Below are positions 21,535-34,200 of a stretch of DNA of 64,000 nt, in pieces. The notes under the pieces were generated by a model. It saw only the letters and a program-made list of their open reading frames with translations, had not been told where the DNA came from and did not search any database. The number at the start of each line of letters is the position of its first letter. The stretch's first letter is position 1. Source of the stretch: Paralichthys olivaceus (lineage: Eukaryota > Chordata > Actinopteri > Pleuronectiformes > Paralichthyidae); contig NC_091097.1 of NCBI RefSeq assembly GCF_024713975.1, forward strand, positions 6,228,861 to 6,292,860, given 5' to 3'. A program made the translations under genes and the position numbers.

Positions 21535-21932
21535 AAAGAGACTCTGAGGGGAACTGAGATGTTTATCAAAGAGGAACTGAAACGTCGAAGGTTTCAGAGT
21601 CTCTGGTGTTTGTCTCTACACTAGATCTGCTCAGTCTCACGTTTCCCTTCTATGTTCTATGATTCATTTGACAGAAAACTAATGTTTCTGATTTGTCTGA
21701 GACGACGCCTCAGTGTCCATGAGATTAACTAAGGAACAAACAGAAACATATACAGTGTGAAGATAAGCTCTTCTCACACGTTTGACTTGGAAAAACACAT
21801 GTTACTCAAAACATTAACAATGACTCTGTTCTCAAGTGTCAGCTTTTAACCACAACCAGGATCTGATAGTGAAACATCTAACACGTCACAATTGATGTAA
21901 TTCATTACATCCATGTTCTATGGGAAAGTTTT

Positions 21933-21938
21933 AATAAA
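21933..21938 (+). terminator. Poly(A) signal of the PHETA-like gene
   Basis: AATAAA about 400 nt after the stop codon, in AT-rich sequence. Confidence 0.6.
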
Positions 21939-22117
21939 GTGTGTTATTTTTATTTAAATATCTCAACTAATTGATAGTGGACATACAATCCTATAGCTCC
22001 GATATGATGTGAGATGCTGAAAATACAAACACAAACATAACTTTAATTCAAATTCTACTCTGCATCAGGAAATGTTTCTATTAGAATTACACAAAAAACT
22101 AGATTGTCACTCTCCCC

Positions 22118-22440
22118 TTAAAGGTTCAGTGTGTAAGGTTCAGTGACATCTAGTGGTGAAGTTGCATATTGCAGCTGAATACCCCTCACCTCACCCTCCC
22201 CTTCCAAACAAGAGAGAGTCCCTGTGGTAGCCTTCAGTTGTCATAGAAACTCAAAAGGTGTTTAGTTTATCCAGTTTGGAAGACTGTAAAAAAAACATGG
22301 CGGCCTCCATAGAGAGGACCTCCTCCTGATGTAAATATAAAGTATTTAAATTATAAAGGGCACATTGTAGAGTAAAGAATACAATAATTTGTGGTACTTG
22401 GATGATACACACTGGTGAAAACATCACTAGGATTACCATC
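22118..22440 (+). mobile_element. TTAA-flanked MITE, copy A (3' truncated)
   Basis: It starts TTAAAGGTTCAGTGTGTAAG and carries the family core (GACATCTAGTGGTGAAGTTG; ACATGGCGGCCTCCATAGAG). It loses homology to the other copies before the right terminal inverted repeat, so only one terminus remains. Confidence 0.85.
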
Positions 22441-22499
22441 ATTTATCAATTATAAACTGCTGACATATGGCAGTTTACATGTTAATACCCAGCACTGTC

Positions 22500-22715
22500 C
22501 TCTAATATGGCCCGGGATACATCTGATTCATACTATTAAAAGAATGTGGCCACAAGGGTCTCAGACCTCCTCTAAATGTGGTCTGAGTGATCTGATCTCC
22601 AATGTGTCCTCAATGCCTCTTGGGTGCGTTCACAACTGTAAATTAGAGCTGTCCACATGTGATCAGATCACTCAGGACAGATGCTCATACCAGAGTCTGA
22701 ACAGGGTCTAAGATA
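22500..22715. mobile_element. Inverted-repeat element (MITE-like)
   Basis: GTCTGAGTGATCTGATC at 22581-22597 is mirrored by GATCAGATCACTCAGGAC at 22661-22678, with a CpG-bearing loop. The outer boundaries are uncertain. It is consistent with a small DNA-transposon derivative. Confidence 0.5.
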
Positions 22716-22882
22716 CTGATACACAACACAACTTTTATCTCTACTTCTGCTGTTTGAGTATTTATCTTGATTAAAGGCAGAATGAAGCTAAATCCAAATT
22801 CATAAATATAGTCTGGAATATTTTGATCTCACATTAAAAATGCTTTAAATACTTAAAAGAGTAAAAGCTAAGATGTTAATTA

Positions 22883-23125
22883 TTGTGCAGTTGTTCTCAA
22901 CCTAAGGATTGAGCCCCTCCGAAGGGTCACAAGATAAACATGAGGGGTCATGTTCTCAAGAAATATTACATCATTTTAACTGTTTGGGGCTCAAACAATG
23001 TGGGGAAGTAAAAAGTAGAAATGTGTCTTTAATGGAACTGTGAATGACTCATCTGAACTATTACAAGTCGAATATACAAATAGAAAATGCTTGGTTCATC
23101 TTGTTTTATAACAGTCAGTATGACA
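22883..23125 (+). mobile_element. hAT-like MITE remnant, copy 2 of a duplicated pair
   Basis: Near-identical to 19583-19825 over about 240 bp (CAGTTGTTCTCAACCTAAGG at the left, TTATAACAGTCAGTAT at the right), in the same orientation 3.3 kb away. It could be either a second insertion or a segmental copy. Confidence 0.65.
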
Positions 23126-23437
23126 GTCTGACAGTGTGTGTTACTTTGCTCCTCACTGAACTTTGCCAGTGTGAGACGCGATAGAGTCAGTGGAGGAAGG
23201 TGACCAGCAGAGGGAGCTGCAGATACACTGTGCTGTCACTATAGTGAGAGTTTAATCCCATCATTGTGATTTATTTAGAAATTATAGACACTCACTTACA
23301 GGTATTCATTTGTAGGAATTTATAGACAAAGTCATATGCAAAAGACAAAAATAGTTCTTTTGGAAAATGAAGTGCCTTTAATCAAGTTATCCACTACTTC
23401 CCTGTACTCATTGCAACATGTCGGAGTGTCATTTCTC

Positions 23438-23810
23438 TTAAAGGTTCGGTGTGTAGATTTTTGTGATATCTAGTGTTGAAATTGCATGTTGCAGCTGAAC
23501 ACCCCTCGCCTCACCCTCTCCTTCCAAACATGAAAGAGAAACTGTGGTAGCCTTTAATAATTATAAAAACTCAAAAAGTGTTTAGTTTGTCCAGTCTGGA
23601 CTAATGTAAAAAACATGGAGGCCTCCGTAGAGAGGGTCCCCTCGATGTAAACATAGCGTTTGAATATAAAGGGACTTTTCAGGGGTAAAGAAAACTACAA
23701 TTCATACAATGTTAATGAAATTAACTAGTGAAAACATCATGAGGATTATTCTACATTAAATTTCTGCCAATAGATCCCTTTCACCTAAATCTTACACCCT
23801 GGACCTTTAA
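23438..23810 (+). mobile_element. TTAA-flanked MITE, copy B (full length)
   Basis: A 373-bp copy with both termini: TTAAAGGTTCGGTGTGTAG at the left and CTTACACCCTGGACCTTTAA at the right, which are inverted repeats of each other. TTAA at each end suggests a piggyBac-type target site. There is no coding capacity. Confidence 0.85.
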
Positions 23811-24067
23811 ATCCACTGTGTTAATGAGACAAAGCAACATTCTTAGTGTGTTGTTTTAATACATTGTTTTTTAACTAAGCTGTTTATCCAGCTGTCGTTC
23901 CTCTTTCAAGTTCAATCCCACCACTTTGAACAGTAAAAGCTGATAAGTGACTTGAAGATTTACTGTGGGGCCATTGTTGTGACACTTTCCTAAATGGACT
24001 CAAATAACAAAACAGGGCAACCTGAGGCCAGCATCAAGCAAACCAGAGGATAACATTACAAGAAGAA

Positions 24068-24347
24068 CTCTGAGGTCCTCCGACATAGGTCAAGTTGAGA
24101 GCTTCTCCACATTCCAGACCCTACAGACAGACATACCAATCCTGTAGAAAATGATGGACGGCGGCGGAGCATGGCAGGAGGTTTCACATTACAGCCATGT
24201 CCCCTCTTATGTACACACATCTGTACGGAAACACTTCCTCTGCATAGCAGCGTGTTAGGACATCATAAAGAGTGACCATTCTTTTACATGATTGGTATGT
24301 CTGGAATTCTGCTCCCAGCTTCACCTATGCAGGAGGACCTCAGACTT
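24068..24347. repeat. Long imperfect inverted repeat (about 280 bp)
   Basis: The left arm 24068-24141 (TCTGAGGTCCTCCGACATAG...AGACATACCAATC) is mirrored by 24290-24347 (GATTGGTATGTCTGG...CACCTATGCAGGAGGACCTC). The left arm has about 12 extra bases. The centre (about 150 bp) is not repeated elsewhere in the window. It is best read as a nonautonomous DNA transposon. Confidence 0.75.
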
Positions 24348-26519
24348 GGGATGTATGAAGACACTGAATCTTCAGTGCATTAGGAAACTTTGAAGTAAGT
24401 TGTGACTCCTTACTCTGTTCATTACGATAGGACATTCATGTCCCCCAAGACCAAACTGTTAAATTCAATCAGGCTGCATTAAAAAACAAATAATGATTTT
24501 GCAGGCTATTTTATTCTATTTTTCATACTTCCACATGTTCTTCTGTTTCCCTCCTTCAAGTAAATAAAGTTTATCTTATCTTATCTTATCATCACAATAA
24601 ATGTAATATTAAGGAACTATCATTTCTCCTATTTTCTTACTTATTTTTCACTCAAAGCTGATTTCAAAAGCACAGCCATTAACATTCAAGCATTTGATCC
24701 ATGATTAATCAATTACTGTAATAGGTTTATTTGTAAAGCTCATATTCACACACAACAGGGCTTAACAATCTTTACAAAGAGGGACGTTCTCAGACCTTAT
24801 CCCTCGACCAGGGTAAGGATTAATGAGAAAAAAATATTTTTATTGGAAAAACGTGAAAAAATATTCTTAAAAATCTAAACCTAAAGGGAAAAATTAAGCT
24901 GCATGTGTAGAAATGTATCATTGTGGACATTGTTTTATGCTTAAACTGACAGTGTAAGACATTATTATCAAGTTGGTGAAAATAAGGAGAATGTAACAGA
25001 GCAAAATGGCCTCTGATCTCCAAGGATTATGTCAAACCAGAAAAACAGTTGAATCTGTGTTTAAAACTCAAGAATAATATGATGTGTACTTGTATGATTG
25101 TTATAATCCTTCTATTCTAAACAAGTAAGGTGTTGACCCCCTTAAAATAAAGGGGGTCACTGGTGAATGGTAAACTTTTGCAGTATTAAGGGATTGTCTG
25201 TTTTAAAAAAGCTTAATATGGTTTGTTAAAAGTCACGTTCAGTTGTTTTAACTCCACAAATGCTTCTGCACATTCCATCTTAATTATACTGCCGTATGAA
25301 AAGTTTTAAAGTCTCAAAGTAGAAGTGAAAATGACGGGTCAAACTTGTGCTGTGACACATGTCACTCTGACAACAAGGTGGTGAACCAAAGGTCAAAGGT
25401 CAACAGGGAACTCAAGGGCAGGTCTGACAGCGCTCTCTGGGTGTCCGGAACGAGAAAAACAAATGACCGTCCGATCCGAACAATTGCAGGTGGAGTGGAA
25501 ACCGGCGAGGAGTGGAGACGTGACTCATCGCTGAGTGGAAACACAAACAGCCACGAGTAGAGAGCAAAAATAAATTCCCCCAATAGATGAGATTAACAAA
25601 GTTGTTAGTGAAATGAACACAGATTATCTCCGAGGTAAATTTGGACATAAAACCTGACAAAACAAATGAAGGGAAGCGCTTTGCTGTCGGGGCCTCGGCG
25701 CGTTGGCAGACAGTCAAGTTTATTTAGCTATTTTGGTCGCCCTCAGCTGTCCCTTTTATGTTGTCCGGGGAATGTCTGCTGCCATCACTCTGCCCAGTAA
25801 TCCACATATATTCAAGGGGGGGAGACATTAGGGGCAGACGGTGCGAGAGGGGAGTCCAGGGCAAACAGGTGGGAAAGTGTTCACGACCGAGGGCCGATCA
25901 GCAGACACACACCTTTATAGAGGTGAGAAAGCTGGAGTGAAGACAGAGGTTAACGGTGCGTTCACTTGTCTGGCATGTTGTCGGCTGTTAAACGCTAACA
26001 ACACACAAAGCACACGCCACAAAAAAAACACAGAAACAAGAAGTCAACATTTATATAAGCCACCACCATACTTTACAGTCTCGCACTGGTCGGTTCAGGT
26101 TGCGTTCTTGAATAAAAGTCAGTTTTAAAGATTAAAGATTAAACCGGTGATCTGAGCTTGTGATGCTTCACAAAACAAGCAGTTTCTATTTGGATATTCT
26201 ACAAGTAGAGCTTCAGATGTCTGATGAGTCGTCTGCACATTGCTCCTTTTAAACTTCTCACATTGTTTCACTTAAATAACTGTTCTAGATGTGTTAAATG
26301 ATCTCATATTTCATGAGGACACGGCCCCTCAGATATATCTTGTGACCTGTTGGAGGGACCCAATCCATAAGCACCAAATGATATTCTGGTATATGAAAAA
26401 TAAAATGATTTAACTCATCAGCCTAATAGAGCAATGTGATTTAATATCTCTATTTCAATAATAGTTTTAAATCTAATATGATTATTAATAAGAATAGGAA
26501 GACATTAATATCAATAAAT

Positions 26520-26520
26520 G

Positions 26521-26575
<55 letters not shown>
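26520..26575. repeat. (GATA)n microsatellite
   Basis: Fourteen or so uninterrupted GATA units, followed by ACCTCGACCCTGGGGTTGGG, a sequence that resembles a hAT-like element end. Confidence 0.95.
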
Positions 26576-26576
<1 letters not shown>

Positions 26577-27712
26577 CCTCGACCCTGGGGTTGGGAACCA
26601 CTGGACTGAATTACTCAGTAGGTCATTTTGCAGATAATATCTCTGCACTCTAATGTAAATTTCAAAGCTTTTACCTGTAGTCAGGTGTTTGAATATTGTT
26701 GTATTTGTACTTTTACTTGAGTAAAGAACTGGGTTTCTTCTGAGTTTTTCTTTTTGCTTCACAGTTTAAAATGATGACGTATGATGATATATATGATATA
26801 GATATGATATAGATATAGATAGATAGATATGATATATGAAATAAAAAGTGTCCTTAAGAAATGTGTCCTTAAGAGTCAACAGGAAAAACAGAATGTAATG
26901 TAAACGTGTTTATTTTTACTGGCTTTATATGTGTATATTTATGCACACATACATATTTATTAAATACAATAATTTTAGATTATTTTTTTATTTTACCCCA
27001 GTGTATTTTACTTTGGTGTATTGTAACCCTGATGTGTCTTTCAAAGACAAATAAACAATCAAACAATAAAAAACATGTCTTCCTCCGTGTTGCTGGTTGT
27101 GTGAACAGATATTTTTAATTCATCTGATGAATGGACCAGACATTTAATGCCACGGCAGCGTACAAATCTGTTCACAGCTTCTCTCCTTCCAACTTCTGTG
27201 GGAAAATCCCAAATTTAACATTTGCGCAACTTAAAATAAGAAGGCCGAGCCGTGCACATACAGGGTAAAAGCTGTATCAGTTGCTGAGCTTATAGAATGC
27301 CAGTATCTCAATCCGTGATATCGCATTGGGCATCACAAACCAAAAATAAAGCTGCTGTAGATCTGCGCAGGCAGATGGAGGTGGATGGAAGGAGGGTGGA
27401 GAGACACTGTCCGGCGGTCCAACAAGCATCTATGTCCCGAATGTCCTTATTAGTCCACGTGGGACCGCGAACCTGCAGCATGGTCCCTCAGCTATCAGGT
27501 TTACTTAATTCCAAGACTCCTGGGTCTATTTCTGACCTCCTGTAAGGTGATACACCATCCCGCCATTCTGTCTCCTCCACTTTTGCCCATCAGTTCATCC
27601 TTGACATCCTCCCACTCTCTCTCTTTCTCTCTCTCTCACACACCCTTGCTGTCTTTTTTATCCCAATCCAAACTTGAGGCTGTGGCTAAAGTTAGATTGG
27701 CCTGCGCAGGGG

Positions 27713-27720
27713 TATATAAA
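27713..27720 (+). promoter_or_regulatory. mylpf: mylpf TATA box
   Basis: TATATAAA lies 83-90 bp before the mylpf ATG, so initiation is expected near 27745. A strong TATA box fits a tissue-specific muscle gene. Confidence 0.8.
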
Positions 27721-27802
27721 CCCCCGGGGATGTCGGTATAACGCGGCTTCACCCTGTCTTCTCTTTCTTGAACATCTAAACCTCCACTCAAACCGTCTCA
27801 AG

Positions 27803-30800
27803 ATGGTGAGTACCAGGGTTACTACATCTCTGCACGCTGCTGTTGGATATATCTACAGGGGAATCACACCAGCACTACGGATTAACTCAGCTTTCTGATG
27901 CAAAACTAAAAAATAATCGTAAAACAACAACATTTGACATCATCACTTCTAGCTGATCATGTTGTGTTCCTTCGGACATTTTTGTGGAGATTTAGAATTT
28001 TTGACAACTGCCATTTCCTGGGTGATGCAGTTGGGTGCTATAATGTGTGTTTTACATGATGCACTTCCACCTTGCAATTTTTCCAAATTAGGGAGAAGGA
28101 TGCATAGACCTCATAAACATGTGTGGTAGTGAGATCATGAAGGTCTTTACTAACGTGGGGATTGGGGAATTTACTTGAACTTGTGGTGGTTCTCAACCTG
28201 AGGGTCGGGACCTTTACAGGATGTCACATTTTAAATCTGAGGGGTCTTGAGATGATGGATCGGACAAATAAATGTCCTGTTCCAAAAAACATGCTCATTT
28301 ATACTCCTAAGTTTCCTCTTATCTTAGTTTTTTGTTTTACCCTTCTAGACTTATAACATATTGCAATAAATCAATGACAATGTGTATTTTCTGATGGATA
28401 TATGCAAGTGGACACTGCTTAGGTTGGGGACCACTGCGCTGTGCAACACTCACATGCATGATTTTAGTTGAAGATTTAATTTCCCATGTGTTTGTCCCCC
28501 AGGCACCAAAGAAGGCCAAGAGGAGGCAGGCAGCAGGAGACAGTGGCTCCTCCAATGTGTTCTCCATGTTTGAGCAGAGCCAGATTCAGGAGTACAAGGA
28601 GGTGAGGTTTGATACTCCATCTCTAAAGGAAGCTCCTATTTGCTCCTGTGTGCCCGTCAGTCATGGCAGCCTCAGCTGGGATCACACATCTGTGTCACCT
28701 CTGCTTATCTGGTTGAAGATTCTCAGTTAAACTTGTTACGATTTCATTTCTTTGAGACTGCGACCAAAATTAGAGTTCAGCTGAGCAGCTCTCGGATCCG
28801 TTTTCACAGCAACTGGCGTTCTTTGCTTGTCCCCTCCCTCCTCTCCCCTCACAATTTAATAGGGGCGAGAATGTCATTAGGGGGAGCGCTGAAGTTTCTG
28901 ACGCCATCTGAAGCTCTCCATATTATGTTCACCTTTGACCTCCCTGCAGCCGCACAGCTGCCACTCAGTCGTCTCCCTGCAGTTTCCTGTTAAAAGATTA
29001 GCGGCTTCGTACAGTAGAGCAACTGGACCCTAGACATGCCAAAAAAAAGGAGAGAGAAAGGATACACATTCTTATTGCACATTTAATCTTTAAGCTTTTC
29101 TCAGACACCACTGAGTATCTTCCATTTCAGAATCACTGCAGAGCCCAGAGCAGCAGGAGCAATTGTAAAAGTGAGGCGTTAAGGGCGTGTGCGGGAATTG
29201 AGTAAGGTCAGGAGGATGGGATTTAATAAGGACGTGCTGCAGAGAGAGATTGGATGATGATGGCCTCTGTGTTTTCAGCGCGTTGCCAAGGGATATACGC
29301 TGCTACCAGAGGAAACATTCCTCCTGTGATAAGTGATACAGGCGTCTTGAGTGCCACCAAGGGAATGTAAGACATGATGATTAGGATGATCTTAGCACGA
29401 TGCACGGATGGAAAAATAGCAGCCAGATTTGGGGGTGGGGGTGGGGGTGGGGGGTATATCTGTCAAAGCAAAGGAAGCTTATATGAGAGAGAGAGAGTGT
29501 GTGTGTGTGTGTGTGTAACAGGGGAAGAGAGAGAGGGTGGGGTGGGGGGATTATGAGAAAGGTCGGTTCAAGTCCAAGATCTAGTTATCTTAAATTTCAT
29601 AGATGCAGAGCGTGAGTAGATCAGACAGCTGTTCCCTGATGACACTTTCCCAAATTAACATGTAAGAAAAGACTGAGGGGGTGCGGGTCAGTTTAAGCAC
29701 CCCCTCCTACCCCTCCTCGGCATCCTGCACTTAATGCCACCACAGTCAGGTCTGATTCTCTGGGTGCAGCCCCTTTCTCTCCACACTAAGTTTAGAGATA
29801 ATCTCCAGCTGCCACTTTAATAGATCAAGTGATAGTGGAGGGGTCCCTGAGAGTGTGAAGAGGTCTCACCCTGTCAGTCGCCCCCTCCTCATCTATATTA
29901 TCTGCTTCCTTTAAGTTGTAAACACACTCTCCTCCTTTTTTTTCTTCTTTTCTCTCTCTAGGCCTTCACAATCATTGACCAGAACAGAGATGGCATCATC
30001 AGCAAAGACGACCTGAGGGACGTGCTGGCCTCATTGGGTGAGTAAATCTAATCTATTGAGTAAATCTAATCTACTGAAGAAGTACGTGTGTTTTCATGTT
30101 CTCCCTTCTTAATCCGATCCATCCTGTGTGTGTGGCGTGCAGGTCAGTTGAACGTGAAGAATGAGGAGCTGGAGGCCATGATCAAGGAAGCCAGCGGCCC
30201 CATCAACTTCACTGTCTTCCTCACCATGTTTGGAGAGAAACTGAAGGGTGAGCGACACACAGTTGACCAGTCACTTTCCTTTTCTTCAGACCTCTGCTCC
30301 ACCACTTTTCTGAAGAGAGTACTTATAAGTTTTTACACACAAAACACTTGGTCAGCATTGTTAAAGACTTAACTACTCAATACTATATGTAAAGTAGAGC
30401 CCCACCTCTAACAAGTACATGTTTTTTACTTTAACTTAAGTCTTGAATGCTCCCTCCAGCACTGTCAGTTAATTTAACCTCTTCGTTGTGTCCTATTCAG
30501 GTGCTGACCCCGAGGACGTCATTCTTACGGCCTTCAAGGTCCTGGACCCCGAGGGTACTGGATCCATCAAGAAGGAATTGTGAGGCTTTTTTTCTTTAAA
30601 AAAATTATTTAAAATAATATTACTATCTATGTTCCAATAGGACTTATTTGATTTTATGCCATAAAATCTGCCTCTCTGTCTTCTCCAGCCTCGAGGAGCT
30701 CCTGACCACTCAGTGTGACAGGTTCACCAAGGAAGAGGTAAAATCACCAACCTCTTAGAGTTTACAAAAGTGGACTCCTTATTGCGTATTGTTCCACAGC

Positions 30801-31017
30801 ATATTCTACTATAACGTTGTATTAATCCGTTTATTTATTTTGAATAACATGAATTGATTGTGCATTATTTTTCCTTGTGTCATGCTGAATTTACAACCCT
30901 CGTATCCCCCCTCAGATTAAGAACATGTGGTCCGCCTTCCCCCCTGATGTTGCCGGCAACGTAGACTACAAGAACATCTGCTACGTCATCACACACGGAG
31001 AGGAGAAGGAGGAGTAA
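27803..31017 (+). CDS. mylpf: Fast skeletal muscle myosin regulatory light chain (MYLPF)
   Basis: Seven coding exons: 27803-27805 (only the ATG), 28503-28601, 29962-30037, 30143-30247, 30501-30579, 30689-30737, 30916-31017. The product is 170 aa (human 169). It wraps the IQ region of the myosin neck and tunes fast-fibre contraction when phosphorylated. The sequence follows human MYLPF throughout: [10 protein letters not shown], the phosphorylatable Ser region [12 protein letters not shown], one intact EF-hand loop [12 protein letters not shown] (residues 40-51) for divalent-cation binding, [27 protein letters not shown], and the C-terminal [13 protein letters not shown]. The later EF hands lack the full set of acidic ligands, as in the family. 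Introns are small except the first two. Fish can carry mylpfa and mylpfb; I cannot separate them by sequence alone. Confidence 0.97.
28186..28437. mobile_element. hAT-like MITE in mylpf intron 1
   Basis: The left end GTGGTTCTCAACCTGAGGG and the right end TTAGGTTGGGGACCACTG form an imperfect terminal inverted repeat of the hAT-Charlie type. The interior is noncoding. Confidence 0.6.
29431..29454 (+). repeat. Four-run G-quadruplex motif
   Basis: Three runs of five G and one of six G, separated by single T residues, lie in mylpf intron 2 on the transcribed sense strand. A GA/GT dinucleotide run (29487-29516) and more G runs (29536-29550) follow. Confidence 0.9.
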
Positions 31018-31230
31018 AGAGAAAGCTAGAAGACAAGAAAGACAACAATCCCTTTGCTATTCTGCCTTCCCTGCCCTTTTCTTTCCTCCTCCTCCTCCCT
31101 GCTCCCCTTCTGTGTTAACCCATAAGCTCAGCCACTCATGTTCAAACCAAGGACTTGTCATAAGGACACATGAGAGTGCTGATGCCCATGGGGTGTCTAT
31201 GTGTGCTTATGGGGAATAGGGATGATTTTC

Positions 31231-31236
31231 AATAAA
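31231..31236 (+). terminator. mylpf: mylpf poly(A) signal
   Basis: AATAAA about 215 nt past the stop codon, matching a short 3' untranslated region. Confidence 0.8.
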
Positions 31237-31239
31237 ATT

Positions 31240-34200
31240 ATCCTATGAAATCATTTCCATCCACAAGCCTCTCTCATACACCTTTCCTTTCCTTGCAAAC
31301 AATCTCCTGTCGTCTCATCTCAACATCTGTGTCTGCTCCGTCACTTCATCCTCTGAGGTGTTAGTGTGAATGAAACGTGTCCCTCTGCCTCCCTCAGAAT
31401 CTGAGAGGGGAACAGGTTTAATTGCTGAGAGGTGCTACACAAATTATGGACTTCATTCCAAATTTTGAAGATGTCCTCCTGGGTAGAAGAGGTGAGAGGA
31501 GGGAGAGCGTTGGCAGGTCAGAGAGGGAAAAAAGTTGCCTCCTTAAAGTGACGACAACTTTTCTTTTTCTTGTGAAAGTGTTTAAAAATGACCGAAGGAG
31601 AGGAGAGAAAGGGACGAAAGAAAACATTCAAGTCTTCGATTTCTTTCTCCCCGCTCCTTCCTGCAACGATGAAATCACCTTCATTTTTCCATAAGCTGTC
31701 TCCACATCAGTGACTGGACTCTTCCTCACCTTTCCTCTGTAACGAATAAAAGGGAAAAACTGTGAATAAAATCTCTTTCTTTTTGTACAATAGTGTCTCT
31801 GTTCAGTGGCTCTGTGGGACAGGGTTAGAGGGAGAAAAACTGAAGTGATAAATGACAAAATCCCTCAGCAACATACATCTTGTGACATCTAGTGGAGATC
31901 CTTTACAGACAGCGGCCTGTAAGGAGCCCCCATAGGTGACGAGGGGCATTTACAGAGTAGGAAAAGCAGACAACCCCCCCCCCCCCCCAGAGAGCAGCCG
32001 ATGATGACGTCAGTCCACAGCAACAATTCTAAGCCATAAGTTAGCTACAGGAGACTGCAACTTCAGTGACATAGTGACATCTAGTGGAGATCCTTTATAC
32101 TTGCAGGTGACAAGGGCATCGCGACAGGGTAAGCAAAGCTTGAGAAGAGGCCCCTCCCAAGAGCAGCTGATGATGACATTAGTCCACAGTAAGAACTTTG
32201 AGATAACCCCAAAAGATGGCAGCAGGAGACTGCAACGATACTGAGATCTAGTGGTGACTCCTAATATCTGCAGGAGCTTGTAAAGAGCCCCCATAGGTGA
32301 CGAGGGGGTCAAAGCACATCATTGCCAGGGGCCCCGAGCTGAGAGAGGGCCCCTGAAAACAGCTGATTATGTTGGTCCACACAACAACAATTTTGTGAAA
32401 CACCTTAGACTGACTAGAGGAGACTGCAATGACAGAAACCCCCATTGCGACTAACTTTCTGCCAAAAGCTTAATAACTGTAAAGGCTTAGTTGAAGACAA
32501 GAACATCTGTGTGTATGATGCATTAACAGTTAAGTCAAGACCAAACCAGCTGTTTCAGCAGCAGCACTAGTTGTTTCTTATCTGTGGACCCAAATCCATA
32601 ATGTTTCTGTAGACCAACAGTCATATGATCATCAGTCACAGAGCTTGAGGCTGAAAATGTTCATCCTCCACAAGCACAGACAGAAACAATCAATGATGAT
32701 TTAATATATTATGGTTTATTACTCATCACAAATGTCATTATCATCATCAATTAAATACATCAGTTGTAGATCTGAAGGAATGAATTCAATTAGCTATGAT
32801 TTTATTTCACTTTCGCCGGAGAGAGTGACATGTAAACTTAAAAACACAACAGACGCAACGACATGGGGAGAAGAACAAAACAGCTGAAATGCTTCTGTCA
32901 ATATTTGCATCGGTAGGTTCATTCCTGATCAAATGTAATCAAGAATGACGATTTCAGGATCAAGGAGACCTGATAGAAATGTATTTTATTGATTTGTCCT
33001 CAATACTGCAGAGCTAAGTACTGATTCCACAAGAAGGAAATCACAAGGTCGCGAGAGATTAATTTGATCATTGCGACACCTCGAGCCCTCTGAACAGAGA
33101 AAAGATGTTGTTGTTACAAGACGAGCTGCGAGGATGTATTGCTCAAGAAATATTGAAGTCCCCGGGCCTGAACGTGTGCTAATAAAAACACCTACTGAAT
33201 CAATTTTCCATGGCATCCATCTGATCATCTAAATCAGATGGGAAGTCAGTGCTGCTGTTGCTACACACTATCAACAGTCATGATGGAGGAAGGTTTGCAT
33301 AGATGTGTTCAGGTTATCCTCACTAACACTACGCTAATCTGTGCCTATAAATGCACTGGCGTCAAAAAAGAAAAGAAAAGAGGAGGGTGTGTGATATTTA
33401 TATCTTCATACGACAGCCACGTGATGACCTGAAGTGAAAAACAGTGGAGGACATGTTGGCGACAAGTACACAAAAGTCCCTCTAATCCTTTACTACGAAA
33501 ACAGTACAGTTAAAGAGCATCAATGTGTTTTTTTGCCATCAAATGGTTTTACACTAACTAGCTGGCACTGTTCTTCATATAACTGATGGGGTTCAGTGCC
33601 GTTTCATGAATGCATAAATATGTTACAGTACAGGACACTGAGTGTAAATAGGTTAGGGAGTTAGTCCATATGTCATTATGAATGTAACAACACAACGCGG
33701 TGAGACAGACGTACTTAAGATCTCCAATCAAAGAACGATTCAAAGCTCAAAAATCACCTCTGAGTATATTTTACATTAAGACCTTCAACTCCCAAATGTT
33801 CTGTCTGTGTCACTTGTTTCATCATCTGTTCCACCGGAGGCCCCGTTTTATTTTCCCGCTCAAGTTTGTTTTAATACTGTACTTCAGTAAACCGGAGACT
33901 CGTGAAGCTAAGCTGACTGAACCAACAGTGACAGTAAACAATAGCAAAAAGACATGCATCAAAACGTTGTTTAGAAAGCAGAGGACTCAACGTGCAAATA
34001 AAGGAAAGGGGAGTTGAAAAACAAACATATTATGATCTTCCTGCAACTACATGGTGTAGTCTGCCATTGTTCCAGTCATCCAGGTGTCTCTTACACACAT
34101 AGAAAAATACTCAGCTCCAAAATAATAATAATAATTAATAATATAATATATTTGATTAAATTAACCACTTTATACATAAATACATCAGAGCCCGAAGGTC

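Larger units (their letters stand above)
23811..27480. other. Gene-free region between the PHETA-like gene and mylpf
   Basis: I see no supportable gene. It contains an inverted repeat (24068-24347), a TTATC run near 24572-24592, a GATA microsatellite (26520-26575) and scattered hAT-like terminal fragments (26318-26360, 26576-26610). Every open frame here is short and unconserved in look. The 25.4-26.1 kb part is locally GC-richer but has no splice structure I can build. Confidence 0.5.

Noticed and set aside
26520-26762. Open frame containing repeated LSIY residues
   Set aside because: It is a translation of the GATA microsatellite.
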